Of a DNA stretch of 64,000 nucleotides, positions 1 to 8,835 are shown piece by piece (positions within the stretch are counted from its first letter, which is position 1; every line of letters starts with the position of its first letter). A model generated the notes under the pieces. It worked only from the letters and a program-made list of their open reading frames with translations. It made no database searches and was not told where the DNA came from. The translations under genes and the position numbers were made by a program. This DNA is from an uncultured Pelagibacteraceae bacterium. GTDB lineage: Bacteria > Pseudomonadota > Alphaproteobacteria > Pelagibacterales > Pelagibacteraceae. The stretch is taken from positions 1 through 64,000 of the forward strand of contig CACEVB010000005.1 of the NCBI GenBank assembly GCA_902562875.1. The letters run 5' to 3'.

Positions 1-30
1 TTCATAATATTTTTAATTTAAAGTTTTTTT

Positions 31-1032
31 TTAAAAACCAATAATTTCTTTTAATTTTGCTACTTTTTTTGATGATATTTTTTCAGCTTTTTCCTTACCA
101 TCAGACAAAACCTTGTCTATAAATGAATGGTCATTTCTTAATTTTTCAATTTCATCTGAAATTGGTGAAATTTTTTCTATAATAATTTCCGATAACGAAG
201 TTTTAAATTCAGAAAAATTTTTTCCCTCGAATTGATTTAAAGTTTTTTGCATACTTTGATTAGTTAAGCTTGAAAATATACTTAATAGATTTTCAGCTTC
301 AGGTCTATTTTTAAGATTTTTGCGATCAGATGGAATTGGCAATGAGTCAGTTTTAGCTTTTTTTATTTTATTAGAAATTTGGTCTCTTGTATCATTAAGA
401 TTTATTCTACTTAGATCAGTCAATTCAGATTTACTCATTTTTTTTTTACCATCTTTTAAACTCATTATTCTCGCAAATTCATTTTGAATAATCGGTTCAG
501 GAATTGTAAAAAAATTTTTTTTATTGTATTCTTGATTAAATTTTTGGGCAATGTCTCTTGTTAATTCGAGATGTTGTTTTTGGTCTTCCCCCACTGGAAC
601 ATGTGTTGTGTCATAAAGCAATATATCTGAGGCCATTAGCACTGGATAAATGTACAATCCAATGCTTGCTCTCTCCTTATCTTTTCCAACTTTTTCCTTA
701 AATTGTGTCATCCTATTAAGCCAACCCATCTTAGTATAACAACCGAGAAGCCAAGAGCATTCACTGTGTGCAGCGATTGAAGATTGCTTAAATAGAATAG
801 ATTTTTCATGATTCAATCCACTTGCTATGAAAGTGGCTGTTGTCTCTCTAATATTATTTTTGAGCTCAGATGGGTCTTGTTTTATTGTAACTGCGTGTAA
901 ATCAACAACACAATAAATACATTTTGTATTTTCTTGATTTTGGAAACTGACAAAATTTTGAATAGCTCCTAAATAGTTTCCTAAATGAAGATTCCCTGTA
1001 GGCTGAACTCCTGAAAATATTTTTTTTTCCAT
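31..1032 (-). CDS. trpS: Tryptophan--tRNA ligase
   Basis: Charges tRNA-Trp with tryptophan in the cytoplasm; class I aminoacyl-tRNA synthetase. The 333 residues match the usual bacterial length. The HIGH-type signature is in GNLHLGNY (residues 13-20) and a clean KMSKS loop lies at 198-202; the phrase GLYIYPVLMASDILLY in between is typical of TrpRS. The start MEKKIFSGVQPTG puts the first Rossmann strand right at the N terminus as expected. It lies three bases downstream of the murJ stop on the same strand, so the two are probably co-transcribed. Nothing appears missing. Assignment is secure. Confidence 0.97.
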   Translation of the reverse strand: MEKKIFSGVQPTGNLHLGNYLGAIQNFVSFQNQENTKCIYCVVDLHAVTIKQDPSELKNNIRETTATFIASGLNHEKSILFKQSSIAAHSECSWLLGCYTKMGWLNRMTQFKEKVGKDKERASIGLYIYPVLMASDILLYDTTHVPVGEDQKQHLELTRDIAQKFNQEYNKKNFFTIPEPIIQNEFARIMSLKDGKKKMSKSELTDLSRINLNDTRDQISNKIKKAKTDSLPIPSDRKNLKNRPEAENLLSIFSSLTNQSMQKTLNQFEGKNFSEFKTSLSEIIIEKISPISDEIEKLRNDHSFIDKVLSDGKEKAEKISSKKVAKLKEIIGF

Positions 1033-1035
1033 TTA

Positions 1036-2565
1036 TTAATATTTTAAATTAATATCAGATAATTTAAAAGCTTTAGTCAATATGGACGTTGCAAGATATA
1101 TAATAATTGCTAATAAAACTGCAAATATCATATATAAAAATTTATAATCACTGTTATATGCAAATAAATTCGAAAACTCATTTAAAATTAAATAAAACGA
1201 ATATATTGAAACAGAAGACGCACATAAAGTTTTTAATGATGAGAATAACATTGTATTATTTAGAACAAAATAATTTTTTGAATTTAAAAACAAAAATAGT
1301 AATATTACATTTATCCAGGAAGAAATACTTGTTGCAATTGGAATAATAATAAAACCAATTTTACCAAAAAAAGTAACACTAATAATAATATTTAATAATA
1401 CTGATATTACTGAAAAATAAAAAGGAGTTTTGGTATCTTGTCTAGCAAATAAAAAAGCAGAAAATATTTTTATAAAAGCGAATGCTGGAACACCAAATGC
1501 AAAAAAAAATAAAGCTTTTGAGGAATTTTTAACACTTAAGATATCAAAAGATCCATATCCAAATAAACTTGAGGTTATTTGTTCGGATCCTACGAGTAAT
1601 GCAAACATAGCTGGCATACTTAAAAATAGACTTAACTCAAGTGATTTTTGTTGTATAAAATTAATTTTAGCTAAATTATTTGTTGATATATATTTGCTTA
1701 AACTTGGAAGTAAAATTGTTCCAATTGCTATACCAGCAATTGCAAGATTTATCTGATAAATTCTGTCGGCATAATAAAGGTAAGACACAGCATTTGCCTG
1801 GAGCGAAGCGATTATGGTTCCAACTAAAATATTAATTTGGGTGACACCTGATGAAAATATACTTGGGACAAGTTTTTTAAAAAAAAATTTAATTTTATTA
1901 TTAAACTTAAATTTAAATGAGATTTTTGGACTAAAATATTTTTTTACAAAATAGAATAATACAAGTAATTGTAATAATCCTGACACGGAAACACCATATG
2001 ATAAATAAATAACAATTTTATCTTCAAGGCTTAAATCAATTAAAAGAATAATAATTAAAATTAAATTTAATATTATTGGAGCAGCTGCAGATACTGCAAA
2101 TTTATTATGTGAATTTAAAATTGCAGCAAAGAATGATGCTATACTGATAAAAAATAAAAAAGGAAAAGTTATTCTTGTTAAAAGAATTGCTAATTCAAAT
2201 TTAGGATCACTATCTGTAAAACCAGGAGCAATCAATTTAATAAACAAAGGCATAAAAATTTCAATGATCAAAACTACAATTAATAATACTATAACTAAAA
2301 AATTGAATATTTGATTTGAGAAGTCCTCGGCTTTTTTATTTGATTTTCTTAGCTCCGATGCATAACTTGGCACAAATGCAGCATTGAATGTTCCCTCTGA
2401 AAACAATCTTCGAAAAGTGTTTGGAATTCTAAAAGCAACAAAGAATGCATCAGATAATGGGCCAGAACCTAATGAAATTGCTATCAAAAAGTCCCTAAAG
2501 TATCCCAGAAACCTACTCAAAAAGGTAAAGATACTAAACGTGCTGGTTGACTTAATTAGATTCAT
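1036..2565 (-). CDS. murJ: Lipid II flippase MurJ (MviN family)
   Basis: Integral inner-membrane protein that flips lipid II to the periplasmic face for peptidoglycan synthesis. The 509 residues are almost entirely hydrophobic segments, consistent with the roughly 14 helices of the MOP-superfamily MviN fold. The N-terminal phrase FLSRFLGYFRDFLIA and the following GPLSDAFFVAFRIPNTFRRLFSEG are hallmark MurJ sequence. It is divergent from the malic enzyme gene, with 49 bases between start codons, and leads a two-gene unit with trpS. The ORFs called on the opposite strand (1107-1346, 1430-1756) are shadows of it. Confidence 0.96.
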   Translation of the reverse strand: MNLIKSTSTFSIFTFLSRFLGYFRDFLIAISLGSGPLSDAFFVAFRIPNTFRRLFSEGTFNAAFVPSYASELRKSNKKAEDFSNQIFNFLVIVLLIVVLIIEIFMPLFIKLIAPGFTDSDPKFELAILLTRITFPFLFFISIASFFAAILNSHNKFAVSAAAPIILNLILIIILLIDLSLEDKIVIYLSYGVSVSGLLQLLVLFYFVKKYFSPKISFKFKFNNKIKFFFKKLVPSIFSSGVTQINILVGTIIASLQANAVSYLYYADRIYQINLAIAGIAIGTILLPSLSKYISTNNLAKINFIQQKSLELSLFLSMPAMFALLVGSEQITSSLFGYGSFDILSVKNSSKALFFFAFGVPAFAFIKIFSAFLFARQDTKTPFYFSVISVLLNIIISVTFFGKIGFIIIPIATSISSWINVILLFLFLNSKNYFVLNNTMLFSSLKTLCASSVSIYSFYLILNEFSNLFAYNSDYKFLYMIFAVLLAIIIYLATSILTKAFKLSDINLKY

Positions 2566-2614
2566 AAATCATATTAGTCATAACTTAGTTCTAATTTTAT
2601 ATCTAATTAAAAAA

Positions 2615-4903
2615 ATGAAAAAAAAAAAAATTGAACATTATTCTGATAAGGAGGCATTAGAATTTCATAATAGCAACAAATCTGGCAAGATTGAGATAGT
2701 GTCTTCAAAACCAATGGTTACTAAGCGAGATCTAGCTTTAGCATATTCTCCAGGTGTAGCTGCGCCAGTTAAAGCTATCTCGACAAATCCAGAGTTAGCA
2801 TATGATTATACAACAAAAGGAAATTTAGTTGCTGTAATTAGCAATGGTTCTGCAATACTTGGGCTTGGTAATTTAGGTGCTATTGCATCAAAACCAGTTA
2901 TGGAGGGAAAGGCAGTACTTTTTAAAAGATTTGCAGATATCGATGCTATTGATCTAGAAATCGATTCTAATAATTCAGAGGAAATTATTAATTCTATCAA
3001 AAGCTTCTCTAAAAGTTTTGGAGGCATAAATTTGGAAGATATCGCAGCACCAGATTGTTTTATAATAGAGGACAAATTAAAAAAATTATTAGATATACCA
3101 GTATTTCACGATGATCAGCATGGAACTGCTATCATTACATATGCAGCCCTTATGAATGCGATAGATATATCAAAAAAAAATATTAAAAAAGTTAAAATTG
3201 TAGTTAACGGCGCTGGTGCATCGGCTATGGCTTGTTCAAATCTTTTTGTTAAAGCAGGAGTTAATAAATCAAATATTATTATGCTTGACAGTAAAGGAGT
3301 AATTAAAAAAGAGAGAAAAAATTTAAATAAATGGAAACTTAAGTATGCGACTAACAATAAAGCAAAAAATCTTTCTGATGCTATTAAAGGTGCCGATGTT
3401 TTTTTAGGTCTTTCATCTGCAGGAGTATTAAGTAAAGCGAATGTGAAAAGTATGGCAAAAAATCCAATAATTTTTGCATGTGCTAACCCTGACCCTGAAA
3501 TTACTCCTGAAGAGATAGAAGAAGTAAGAGATGACGCAATAATTGCAACTGGAAGATCGGATTATCCAAACCAAGTAAATAATCTTTTGGGATTTCCATA
3601 TATTTTTAGAGGTGCACTCGATGTTAGAGCAAAGACTATAAACGATGAAATGAAAATAGCAGCCGCTAATGCAATCGCATATCTTGCTAGAGAAAGAGTT
3701 CCAGATGAAGTTGTTGCAGCGATGGGTGGAGATAGACCAAAGTATGGAAAAGATTATATTATTCCATCAACATTTGATCCTAGATTGATCAATGTGATTC
3801 CAGTGGCTGTTGCTAAAGCAGCAATAAAAACCGGTGTGGCTAGAAAAAAAATTTTTGATTTCGATTTTTACTCTGAACAATTAAAGCAAAGGCTCGATCC
3901 ATCGGTTACAATAATGCAAGGTATAAATTCACAAATTAAGAAAACACAAAAAAAAGTAGTTTTTGCAGACGGCGAGGATGAAAATACTTTAAAGGCTGCA
4001 ATTGCTTTTAAAAATAGCGGTTTTGGAATACCTATTCTGGTTGCAAAAGATAAGCTTGTAAAACAACGACTTAAAGAAATTGGATACAGTGAAAATTTCA
4101 ATATTGAAATAGTTAATTCTAATAAAAAAAAGTTGAGAGATAAATATGCAAAATATATATTTGAGAAATTACATAAATCACAAGGATTATTAGAAAGAGA
4201 TTGCGACAGACTAATTAGAAATGATAGGGTTATTTGGGGATCTTGTATGGTTGCCTGTGGAGATGCTGATGCTATGGTAACCGGTAATACCCGAAGATAT
4301 GGTCAATCGCTTCAGAAAATTACAAAAGTTGTACCTGCTAGGTCTGGTGAAATAATGTTTGGTTTAAATATGGTGGTTAATAAAGGTAAAACTGTTTTTA
4401 TTGGAGATACAAGTGTTCACGAATACCCAACTTCAAGTCAGTTAGCTGAGATAGCAATATCTTCTGCAAGAGTTGTCAGATTGTTTGGTTTCACTCCAAA
4501 AGTCGCTTTTTTATCTCATTCAACATTTGGACAACCGATGACAAGTAGGACAAAACATATTAGGGATGCTGTTGAAATATTAAAGCAAAAGAAAGTAGAT
4601 TTTAAATTTGATGGAGATATGCAGCCCGATGTAGCATTAAGCGAAGAATTTAAAGAACTTTATCCAATGTCAGAAATAGTAGGTAACGCAAATGTACTGA
4701 TAATGCCAGGCCAGCATAGTGCAGCAATTTCTTATAAAATTATGAAAACTATGAGTAGTTCAAAAGTTATAGGCCCTTTACTCATAGGATTGGGGGCTGC
4801 AATAGAAATAGCGCCATTAAGATGTTCTACATCTGAAATATTAAATTTAGCATCTGTTGCTGCCTACTCTGCAGGCATAATAAATTATGGAAAAAAAAAT
4901 TAA
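2615..4903 (+). CDS. maeB: NADP-type malic enzyme with C-terminal phosphotransacetylase-like domain
   Basis: Oxidatively decarboxylates malate to pyruvate, linking the TCA cycle to acetyl-CoA supply. From the start chosen here it is 762 residues, the normal MaeB size: a malic-enzyme half (about 1-420, with AYSPGVAAPV, HDDQHGTAIITYAALMNA and the nucleotide-binding VVNGAGASAMAC) and a phosphotransacetylase-like half (about 430-762, ending in a PTA-type MPGQHSAAISYK region). The C-terminal half in this family is usually regulatory, sensing acetyl-CoA, rather than catalytic. The ORF track begins at 2384, but the first 77 residues run antisense to murJ; ATG at 2615 starts MKKKKIEHYSDKEALEFH, the family-like N terminus. 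Thirteen consecutive A bases follow this ATG. Confidence 0.95.
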   Translation: MKKKKIEHYSDKEALEFHNSNKSGKIEIVSSKPMVTKRDLALAYSPGVAAPVKAISTNPELAYDYTTKGNLVAVISNGSAILGLGNLGAIASKPVMEGKAVLFKRFADIDAIDLEIDSNNSEEIINSIKSFSKSFGGINLEDIAAPDCFIIEDKLKKLLDIPVFHDDQHGTAIITYAALMNAIDISKKNIKKVKIVVNGAGASAMACSNLFVKAGVNKSNIIMLDSKGVIKKERKNLNKWKLKYATNNKAKNLSDAIKGADVFLGLSSAGVLSKANVKSMAKNPIIFACANPDPEITPEEIEEVRDDAIIATGRSDYPNQVNNLLGFPYIFRGALDVRAKTINDEMKIAAANAIAYLARERVPDEVVAAMGGDRPKYGKDYIIPSTFDPRLINVIPVAVAKAAIKTGVARKKIFDFDFYSEQLKQRLDPSVTIMQGINSQIKKTQKKVVFADGEDENTLKAAIAFKNSGFGIPILVAKDKLVKQRLKEIGYSENFNIEIVNSNKKKLRDKYAKYIFEKLHKSQGLLERDCDRLIRNDRVIWGSCMVACGDADAMVTGNTRRYGQSLQKITKVVPARSGEIMFGLNMVVNKGKTVFIGDTSVHEYPTSSQLAEIAISSARVVRLFGFTPKVAFLSHSTFGQPMTSRTKHIRDAVEILKQKKVDFKFDGDMQPDVALSEEFKELYPMSEIVGNANVLIMPGQHSAAISYKIMKTMSSSKVIGPLLIGLGAAIEIAPLRCSTSEILNLASVAAYSAGIINYGKKN

Positions 4904-5493
4904 TCTTTCTTAACTCTCAAGTCACTAACCATTAGTATACTTGTAATAACATCTTCAACGTCTAAAATTTCCTTGGCCTCTTTAATTATCTCATCTCGTT
5001 CCTCTTCATTTTGGGATATGCCATAAACGTAAATAGTTTTCTTATAGGTATCTATTTGATAATTAACAGCTATTATTTTTTTGTTGAAAATCATCGCTGA
5101 TCTAAGTTGAGATGTTATTAAAATATCTTTTGCAGATTGTTGGAAATTAAAATCTTCTTTTATCTTAATGTCGTTTTTCACTGATCTTGCTCCTTTAGTT
5201 TCCCAAGCTAATTTAGTTATTTTTAGCTTTTCTTCGGGGGCGTTTACTTTTCCTGTAATAAATATTCTGCCATCTAAAATTTTAGTTTTTACATCTAGTA
5301 AGTAGCTTTTGTTTAAACTAATTAATCTAGCATCCAAACTTTTATCCATTATAGAATCATCAATTTGAGTTCCTAAAGATCTTGGATCAATTGCAACAGT
5401 TACGCCTGTTCCAAATAAACCTGTTGAAGAAGCCCCTATACATCCAGATAAAAATAATAAAACAAATAATTTAAATAGACTTTTTATTTTCAT
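4900..5493 (-). CDS. BON-domain outer-membrane lipoprotein (DolP/YraP-like)
   Basis: Likely periplasm-facing lipoprotein related to DolP (YraP), which helps maintain outer-membrane integrity in enterobacteria. From ATG at 5493 it has a lipoprotein signal with lipobox LSGC near residue 20, then two BON-like repeats (roughly 50-120 and 125-190) with phrases such as LDGRIFITGKVNAPEEKLKI and IYVYGISQNEEERDEII. The upstream TTG used by the ORF track adds six residues before the signal peptide and is less likely. Its ATG overlaps the rsmI stop (ATGA), indicating coupling, and the rsmI/yraP association is known in other Proteobacteria. Its 3' end overlaps that of maeB convergently. Confidence 0.85.
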   Translation of the reverse strand: MKIKSLFKLFVLLFLSGCIGASSTGLFGTGVTVAIDPRSLGTQIDDSIMDKSLDARLISLNKSYLLDVKTKILDGRIFITGKVNAPEEKLKITKLAWETKGARSVKNDIKIKEDFNFQQSAKDILITSQLRSAMIFNKKIIAVNYQIDTYKKTIYVYGISQNEEERDEIIKEAKEILDVEDVITSILMVSDLRVKKD

Positions 5494-6341
5494 TTTTTTA
5501 AATTTAAACAATAACTGTAAATTATAGATTTTTTAATTTCATTATCTTTATTAATAATTTTACAAATATCTTTAACACTTAATTTATTAATTAACTTCTG
5601 TATTATATATTTATCTGATTCGCTTAATATTGATGTGCTTTTTTTTGAGTGATCTTTATTTGATATTACTACAGTAATTTCACCTTTCAAATTTTCAGGG
5701 AATTTTTTTACATCATTTATATTTAACCTTATAAATTCTTCATAAAATTTTGTGATTTCTCGACACAAAACTATCTTCCTATCAATAAAATATTTTCTGA
5801 GTGATGGAATAATTCTATTTAACTTTTTTGGTGAAATAAAGAATACAATAGATGAATTTAGTTTAGATAAACTATTAAATTCTTTATCTATTTGTGAATT
5901 TTTATCTGAAATAAAACCTAAAAAATAAAATTTATCTGAAAACCCACTAACAGAAATTGCTGCTGTAACAGCAGATGGTCCAGGAATTGGAATAATGTTT
6001 ATATCTTTTTTAATACATTCTTTTATTAAAATTAGACCCGGGTCTGATATTGCTGGTGTACCAGCGTCAGATATTAAAGATACTATATTTTTTGAATTTA
6101 TTAATTTGTTTATTTTTTTTATATTGCTTTTTTCATTAAATTTATGATTTGATATTAAATTAGTATTTATGTTGTAGTGATTTAAAATTTTTTTTGCTAC
6201 TCTTGTATCTTCACACAATATATAGTCTGAATTTTTGAGTATTTCTAAAGCTCTAAGTGTGATATCTCCAAGATTACCAATAGGAGTAGTTACAAGATAT
6301 AATCCTTTCCTTATCTTATTTTTGTCTAGTTCTAGGTGCAT
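5490..6341 (-). CDS. rsmI: 16S rRNA (cytidine-1402-2'-O)-methyltransferase
   Basis: SAM-dependent enzyme that 2'-O-methylates C1402 in the 30S decoding centre. The 283 residues match the RsmI/YraL family, with GLYLVTTPIGNLGDITLRA at residues 13-31, the SAM-contacting SLISDAGTPAISDPG stretch and PIPGPSAVTAAISVSG after it. The tetrapyrrole methylase fold is complete. It heads a leftward pair with the BON lipoprotein and is divergent from an LpoA-like gene about 30 bases away, an arrangement common in Proteobacteria. A yraN gene, often next in this cluster, is not present here. Confidence 0.96.
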   Translation of the reverse strand: MHLELDKNKIRKGLYLVTTPIGNLGDITLRALEILKNSDYILCEDTRVAKKILNHYNINTNLISNHKFNEKSNIKKINKLINSKNIVSLISDAGTPAISDPGLILIKECIKKDINIIPIPGPSAVTAAISVSGFSDKFYFLGFISDKNSQIDKEFNSLSKLNSSIVFFISPKKLNRIIPSLRKYFIDRKIVLCREITKFYEEFIRLNINDVKKFPENLKGEITVVISNKDHSKKSTSILSESDKYIIQKLINKLSVKDICKIINKDNEIKKSIIYSYCLNLKK

Positions 6342-6371
6342 AATTTAGCAGTTTATAATATTAACATATCA

Positions 6372-7523
6372 ATGAAAATTTTTTTTAAATATTATTTTTT
6401 AATTTTTATTATTTTAAGTTTTTATACTAAAGCTATTGGTCAAAACGAAATTAAAATTGGGTTAATAGTTCCTTTATCTGGCGAAAATAAAGAGATTGGT
6501 GAAAGCATAGTAAATACAACTAGGATGGCACTGAACTCAATAAAAGATAGTAAAATTCAATTATTTCCAAAAGACTCTAACTCAAATCCTGACCAAACTC
6601 TGAAAGTATCAAAACAACTTTATGAAGAACAGGGCATAGAAATTATTATTGGACCAGTTTTTAACGACTCTATAAAATATTTAGATCAACTTCCTAATAT
6701 TACTTTTTTATCTTTTACTAATAAATTTACGTATAATTATGAAAATGTTATAAATACAGGTGTAAATGCCGTATCGCAAATAAATGCAATAAAAAAATTT
6801 TTAAAATTAAATAATTTTAATAAAACTCTTTTTTTAATTCCTAATAATAATTTTAAAAAAGAAATAGAGGGAGCAATTTCAAATACTAAAATTAAATTTG
6901 TTAAAAAATTTATATATGATACCGACCCGACAATTCTTACTTCGCAAATAGAAAAAGTTACTAAATATAATCAAAGAAAACAAAATTTGATTGACGAAAT
7001 TGAAAGAGTAGAAAAATCAAATGATCCAAACAAAGAGAATAAATTAATAAATTTAAGCAAGAGAGATACGATAGGTAATATAAATTTCGATTCTATAATA
7101 ATGTCTGATTTTGATGAAAGTTTAAAGAGTGTTACAACTTCATTACTTTATACTGATGTTTCTCCTAAAAGAGCTACGTATATAACTTTTAATCAATGGT
7201 TTGATAATTCTTTACTAAATGAGGAATCAATACAGCCAATATATTTTCCTTCAGTTAATAAATCTAATTATGAAAAGTATATTTATGAATATAATTTGAA
7301 TTTCGAAACAAACCCAAATCATGTTTCGTTTTTAAGCTACGATTTAGTTGGTCTAATATATTACTTGCTATTAAATAATGATTTTAAAGTTGATAAAAAT
7401 ATTTTTTCTCAAGAAAGTAGATTTAAAGGGAAAAACGGTATTTTTAAAATTGATAATAATAAAATAACACATGAACTAAATTTTTATTCAGTAGAAAATA
7501 AAAGTTTTAAAAAAATTTTTTAA
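6372..7523 (+). CDS. LpoA/periplasmic-binding-protein-like protein (penicillin-binding protein activator family)
   Basis: A periplasmic protein of the type I periplasmic-binding fold, 383 residues from the chosen ATG. It begins with a signal peptide (MKIFFKYYFLIFIILSFYTKAIGQ) and continues with IGLIVPLSGENKEIGESIVN, the first strand and helix typical of Leu/Ile/Val-binding-like domains and of the C-terminal domain of LpoA. The middle is rich in Lys/Asn/Ile. The track start (GTG at 6336) adds 12 residues before the signal peptide, so I used ATG 6372. Its position divergent from rsmI mirrors lpoA-rsmI in other Proteobacteria, which favours a peptidoglycan-synthesis role over amino-acid transport; no ABC transporter genes are near. 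Function is inferred, not shown. Confidence 0.72.
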   Translation: MKIFFKYYFLIFIILSFYTKAIGQNEIKIGLIVPLSGENKEIGESIVNTTRMALNSIKDSKIQLFPKDSNSNPDQTLKVSKQLYEEQGIEIIIGPVFNDSIKYLDQLPNITFLSFTNKFTYNYENVINTGVNAVSQINAIKKFLKLNNFNKTLFLIPNNNFKKEIEGAISNTKIKFVKKFIYDTDPTILTSQIEKVTKYNQRKQNLIDEIERVEKSNDPNKENKLINLSKRDTIGNINFDSIIMSDFDESLKSVTTSLLYTDVSPKRATYITFNQWFDNSLLNEESIQPIYFPSVNKSNYEKYIYEYNLNFETNPNHVSFLSYDLVGLIYYLLLNNDFKVDKNIFSQESRFKGKNGIFKIDNNKITHELNFYSVENKSFKKIF

Positions 7524-8109
7524 TTTTTTTAAATGCTTTAATTCTATGATCAATTTTAAGTTTATCTAGATATCGCATTTGAGAAAAAGTTTTTTTTTTT
7601 CCATTAGGAATAAAAATTGGATCATAACCAAAACCATTATTTCCGAGTTTTTTTTTTGAAATTGTTCCCTTGATTATACCTAAAGATTGAATTGGTTTTT
7701 TTTTTAAACCAAAAATAGTTAAAGCACAGATAAATCTTGCTGTAATTTTCCTTTTTTTCCAATTTTTATCAATTTTAGAAAATTTTGAATAAATCTTTGA
7801 TATTGCTAAATCAAAATTGTTTTCTTTTCCTGCCCATCTTGCTGAATAAATTCCAGGACGACCATTTAACATATCAATCTCAAGACCCGAGTCATCTGCT
7901 ATACAAATTTTTTTTGACTTTTTTGAAAAAAATTTTGCTTTAATTAAAGAATTTTCTAAAAATGTACTACCGTTCTCTTTGGGGCTTTTTATTCCATAGT
8001 TCTTTGGTGAGCTAATAACGCACGATTTTGGTATCAAATCTCTAATTTCTCTTAATTTTCCTGCGTTATTCGTTCCTATAATGATTTCAGTTATTTTTTT
8101 TTTAGACAT
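7507..8109 (-). CDS. rdgB: dITP/XTP pyrophosphatase (non-canonical purine NTPase)
   Basis: Hydrolyses deaminated purine nucleoside triphosphates (dITP, XTP) to monophosphates, keeping them out of DNA and RNA. The 200 residues fit the HAM1/RdgB family: GTNNAGKLREIRDL near the N terminus, the catalytic and metal region CIADDSGLEIDMLNGRPGIYSARWAG, and NNGFGYDPIFIPNG toward the C terminus. It is divergent from grpE with only 36 bases between starts, and its 3' end overlaps the end of the preceding gene by 17 bases. The neighbourhood with grpE is common in Alphaproteobacteria, although hrcA is absent here. Confidence 0.96.
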   Translation of the reverse strand: MSKKKITEIIIGTNNAGKLREIRDLIPKSCVISSPKNYGIKSPKENGSTFLENSLIKAKFFSKKSKKICIADDSGLEIDMLNGRPGIYSARWAGKENNFDLAISKIYSKFSKIDKNWKKRKITARFICALTIFGLKKKPIQSLGIIKGTISKKKLGNNGFGYDPIFIPNGKKKTFSQMRYLDKLKIDHRIKAFKKIKKFF

Positions 8110-8138
8110 CTAGAATTTTTTAATTTTCTTACCATATA
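8110..8138 (+). promoter_or_regulatory. Possible heat-shock (RpoH-type) promoter of grpE
   Basis: CTAGAA, a 14-base spacer and TACCATATA lie just upstream of the grpE ATG. This partly matches the RpoH consensus CTTGAA-N(13-17)-CCCCATTTA known from Proteobacteria. The hslVU promoter region shows the same spacing and the same CCATnTA core, which is the main reason to report it. If used, transcription would start almost at the start codon. Inferred from sequence only. Confidence 0.35.
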
Positions 8139-8145
8139 GTAATTA

Positions 8146-8781
8146 ATGGAAAAAGAAGAAATTAAACAACAAGAAGAAATCAATAACAATGAAGATAACG
8201 ATGTTGAAGATAACAGTAACCCAGCCTCCGAAGATATAACAGATAAGGAAGAAAAATTAACACCAGAGGAAGAAATTAATCAATTAAAAGATAAAGTAAC
8301 AAGAACTTTTGCTGAAATGGAAAATCAGAGAAGAAGATTTGAAAAAGAAAAAGATGAAGCTTTTGAATATGGCGGTTTTTCTTTTGCAAAAGAAACTCTT
8401 AATCTTTTGGATAATTTAGAGAGATCAAGATCTTCACTTGAAAGTGACGAAACATTAAAAGGTACTGAAGCTTTAAATAAATTGATTGAACATCTCAATA
8501 TTATAACTAAGGATATGCTAACAATATTTAAAAAAAATAATATTGAGCCTATAATTGCTTTAAATCAAAAATTAGATCCAAATATACATCAAGCAATGAT
8601 GGAAATTGAGGATGATGCAAAAGAAATCGGAACAATAGTTCAAGAAATTCAAAAAGGCTTTATGATGAAGGACAGATTGCTTAGGCCCTCATTGGTTGCA
8701 GTATCTAAAAAGAAAGATAGTCAAGTTTCCTCAAATGCTGAAAAAAATGAGGAAAATCGGGAAAAAATAGATGAAAATTAA
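8146..8781 (+). CDS. grpE: Nucleotide exchange factor GrpE
   Basis: Releases ADP from DnaK in the chaperone cycle; cytoplasmic homodimer. The 211 residues show an acidic, low-complexity N terminus (about 1-40), a long helical region from about 45, and the conserved block with AEMENQRRRFEKEKDEAFEYG, followed by the small beta domain containing NLDPNIHQAMMEI-like sequence (here KLDPNIHQAMMEIEDD). It is followed 54 bases later by dnaK and then dnaJ on the same strand, giving a complete DnaK-machine cluster. No hrcA repressor gene is present, and an RpoH-like promoter may lie directly upstream. Confidence 0.96.
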   Translation: MEKEEIKQQEEINNNEDNDVEDNSNPASEDITDKEEKLTPEEEINQLKDKVTRTFAEMENQRRRFEKEKDEAFEYGGFSFAKETLNLLDNLERSRSSLESDETLKGTEALNKLIEHLNIITKDMLTIFKKNNIEPIIALNQKLDPNIHQAMMEIEDDAKEIGTIVQEIQKGFMMKDRLLRPSLVAVSKKKDSQVSSNAEKNEENREKIDEN

Positions 8782-8835
8782 TTTTAGTATGAGGTTGTAG
8801 AAGCAGAATTAACACTTATATAAATATTATAAATT

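Noticed and set aside
1-30. Possible start of a downstream minus-strand gene (CAT at 3-5)
   Set aside because: Only one or two codons lie in the window and there is no ribosome-binding site, so nothing can be supported.
2384-2614. N-terminal extension of the malic enzyme in the ORF track
   Set aside because: These 77 codons run antisense to murJ, do not resemble MaeB, and the family-like N terminus starts at ATG 2615.
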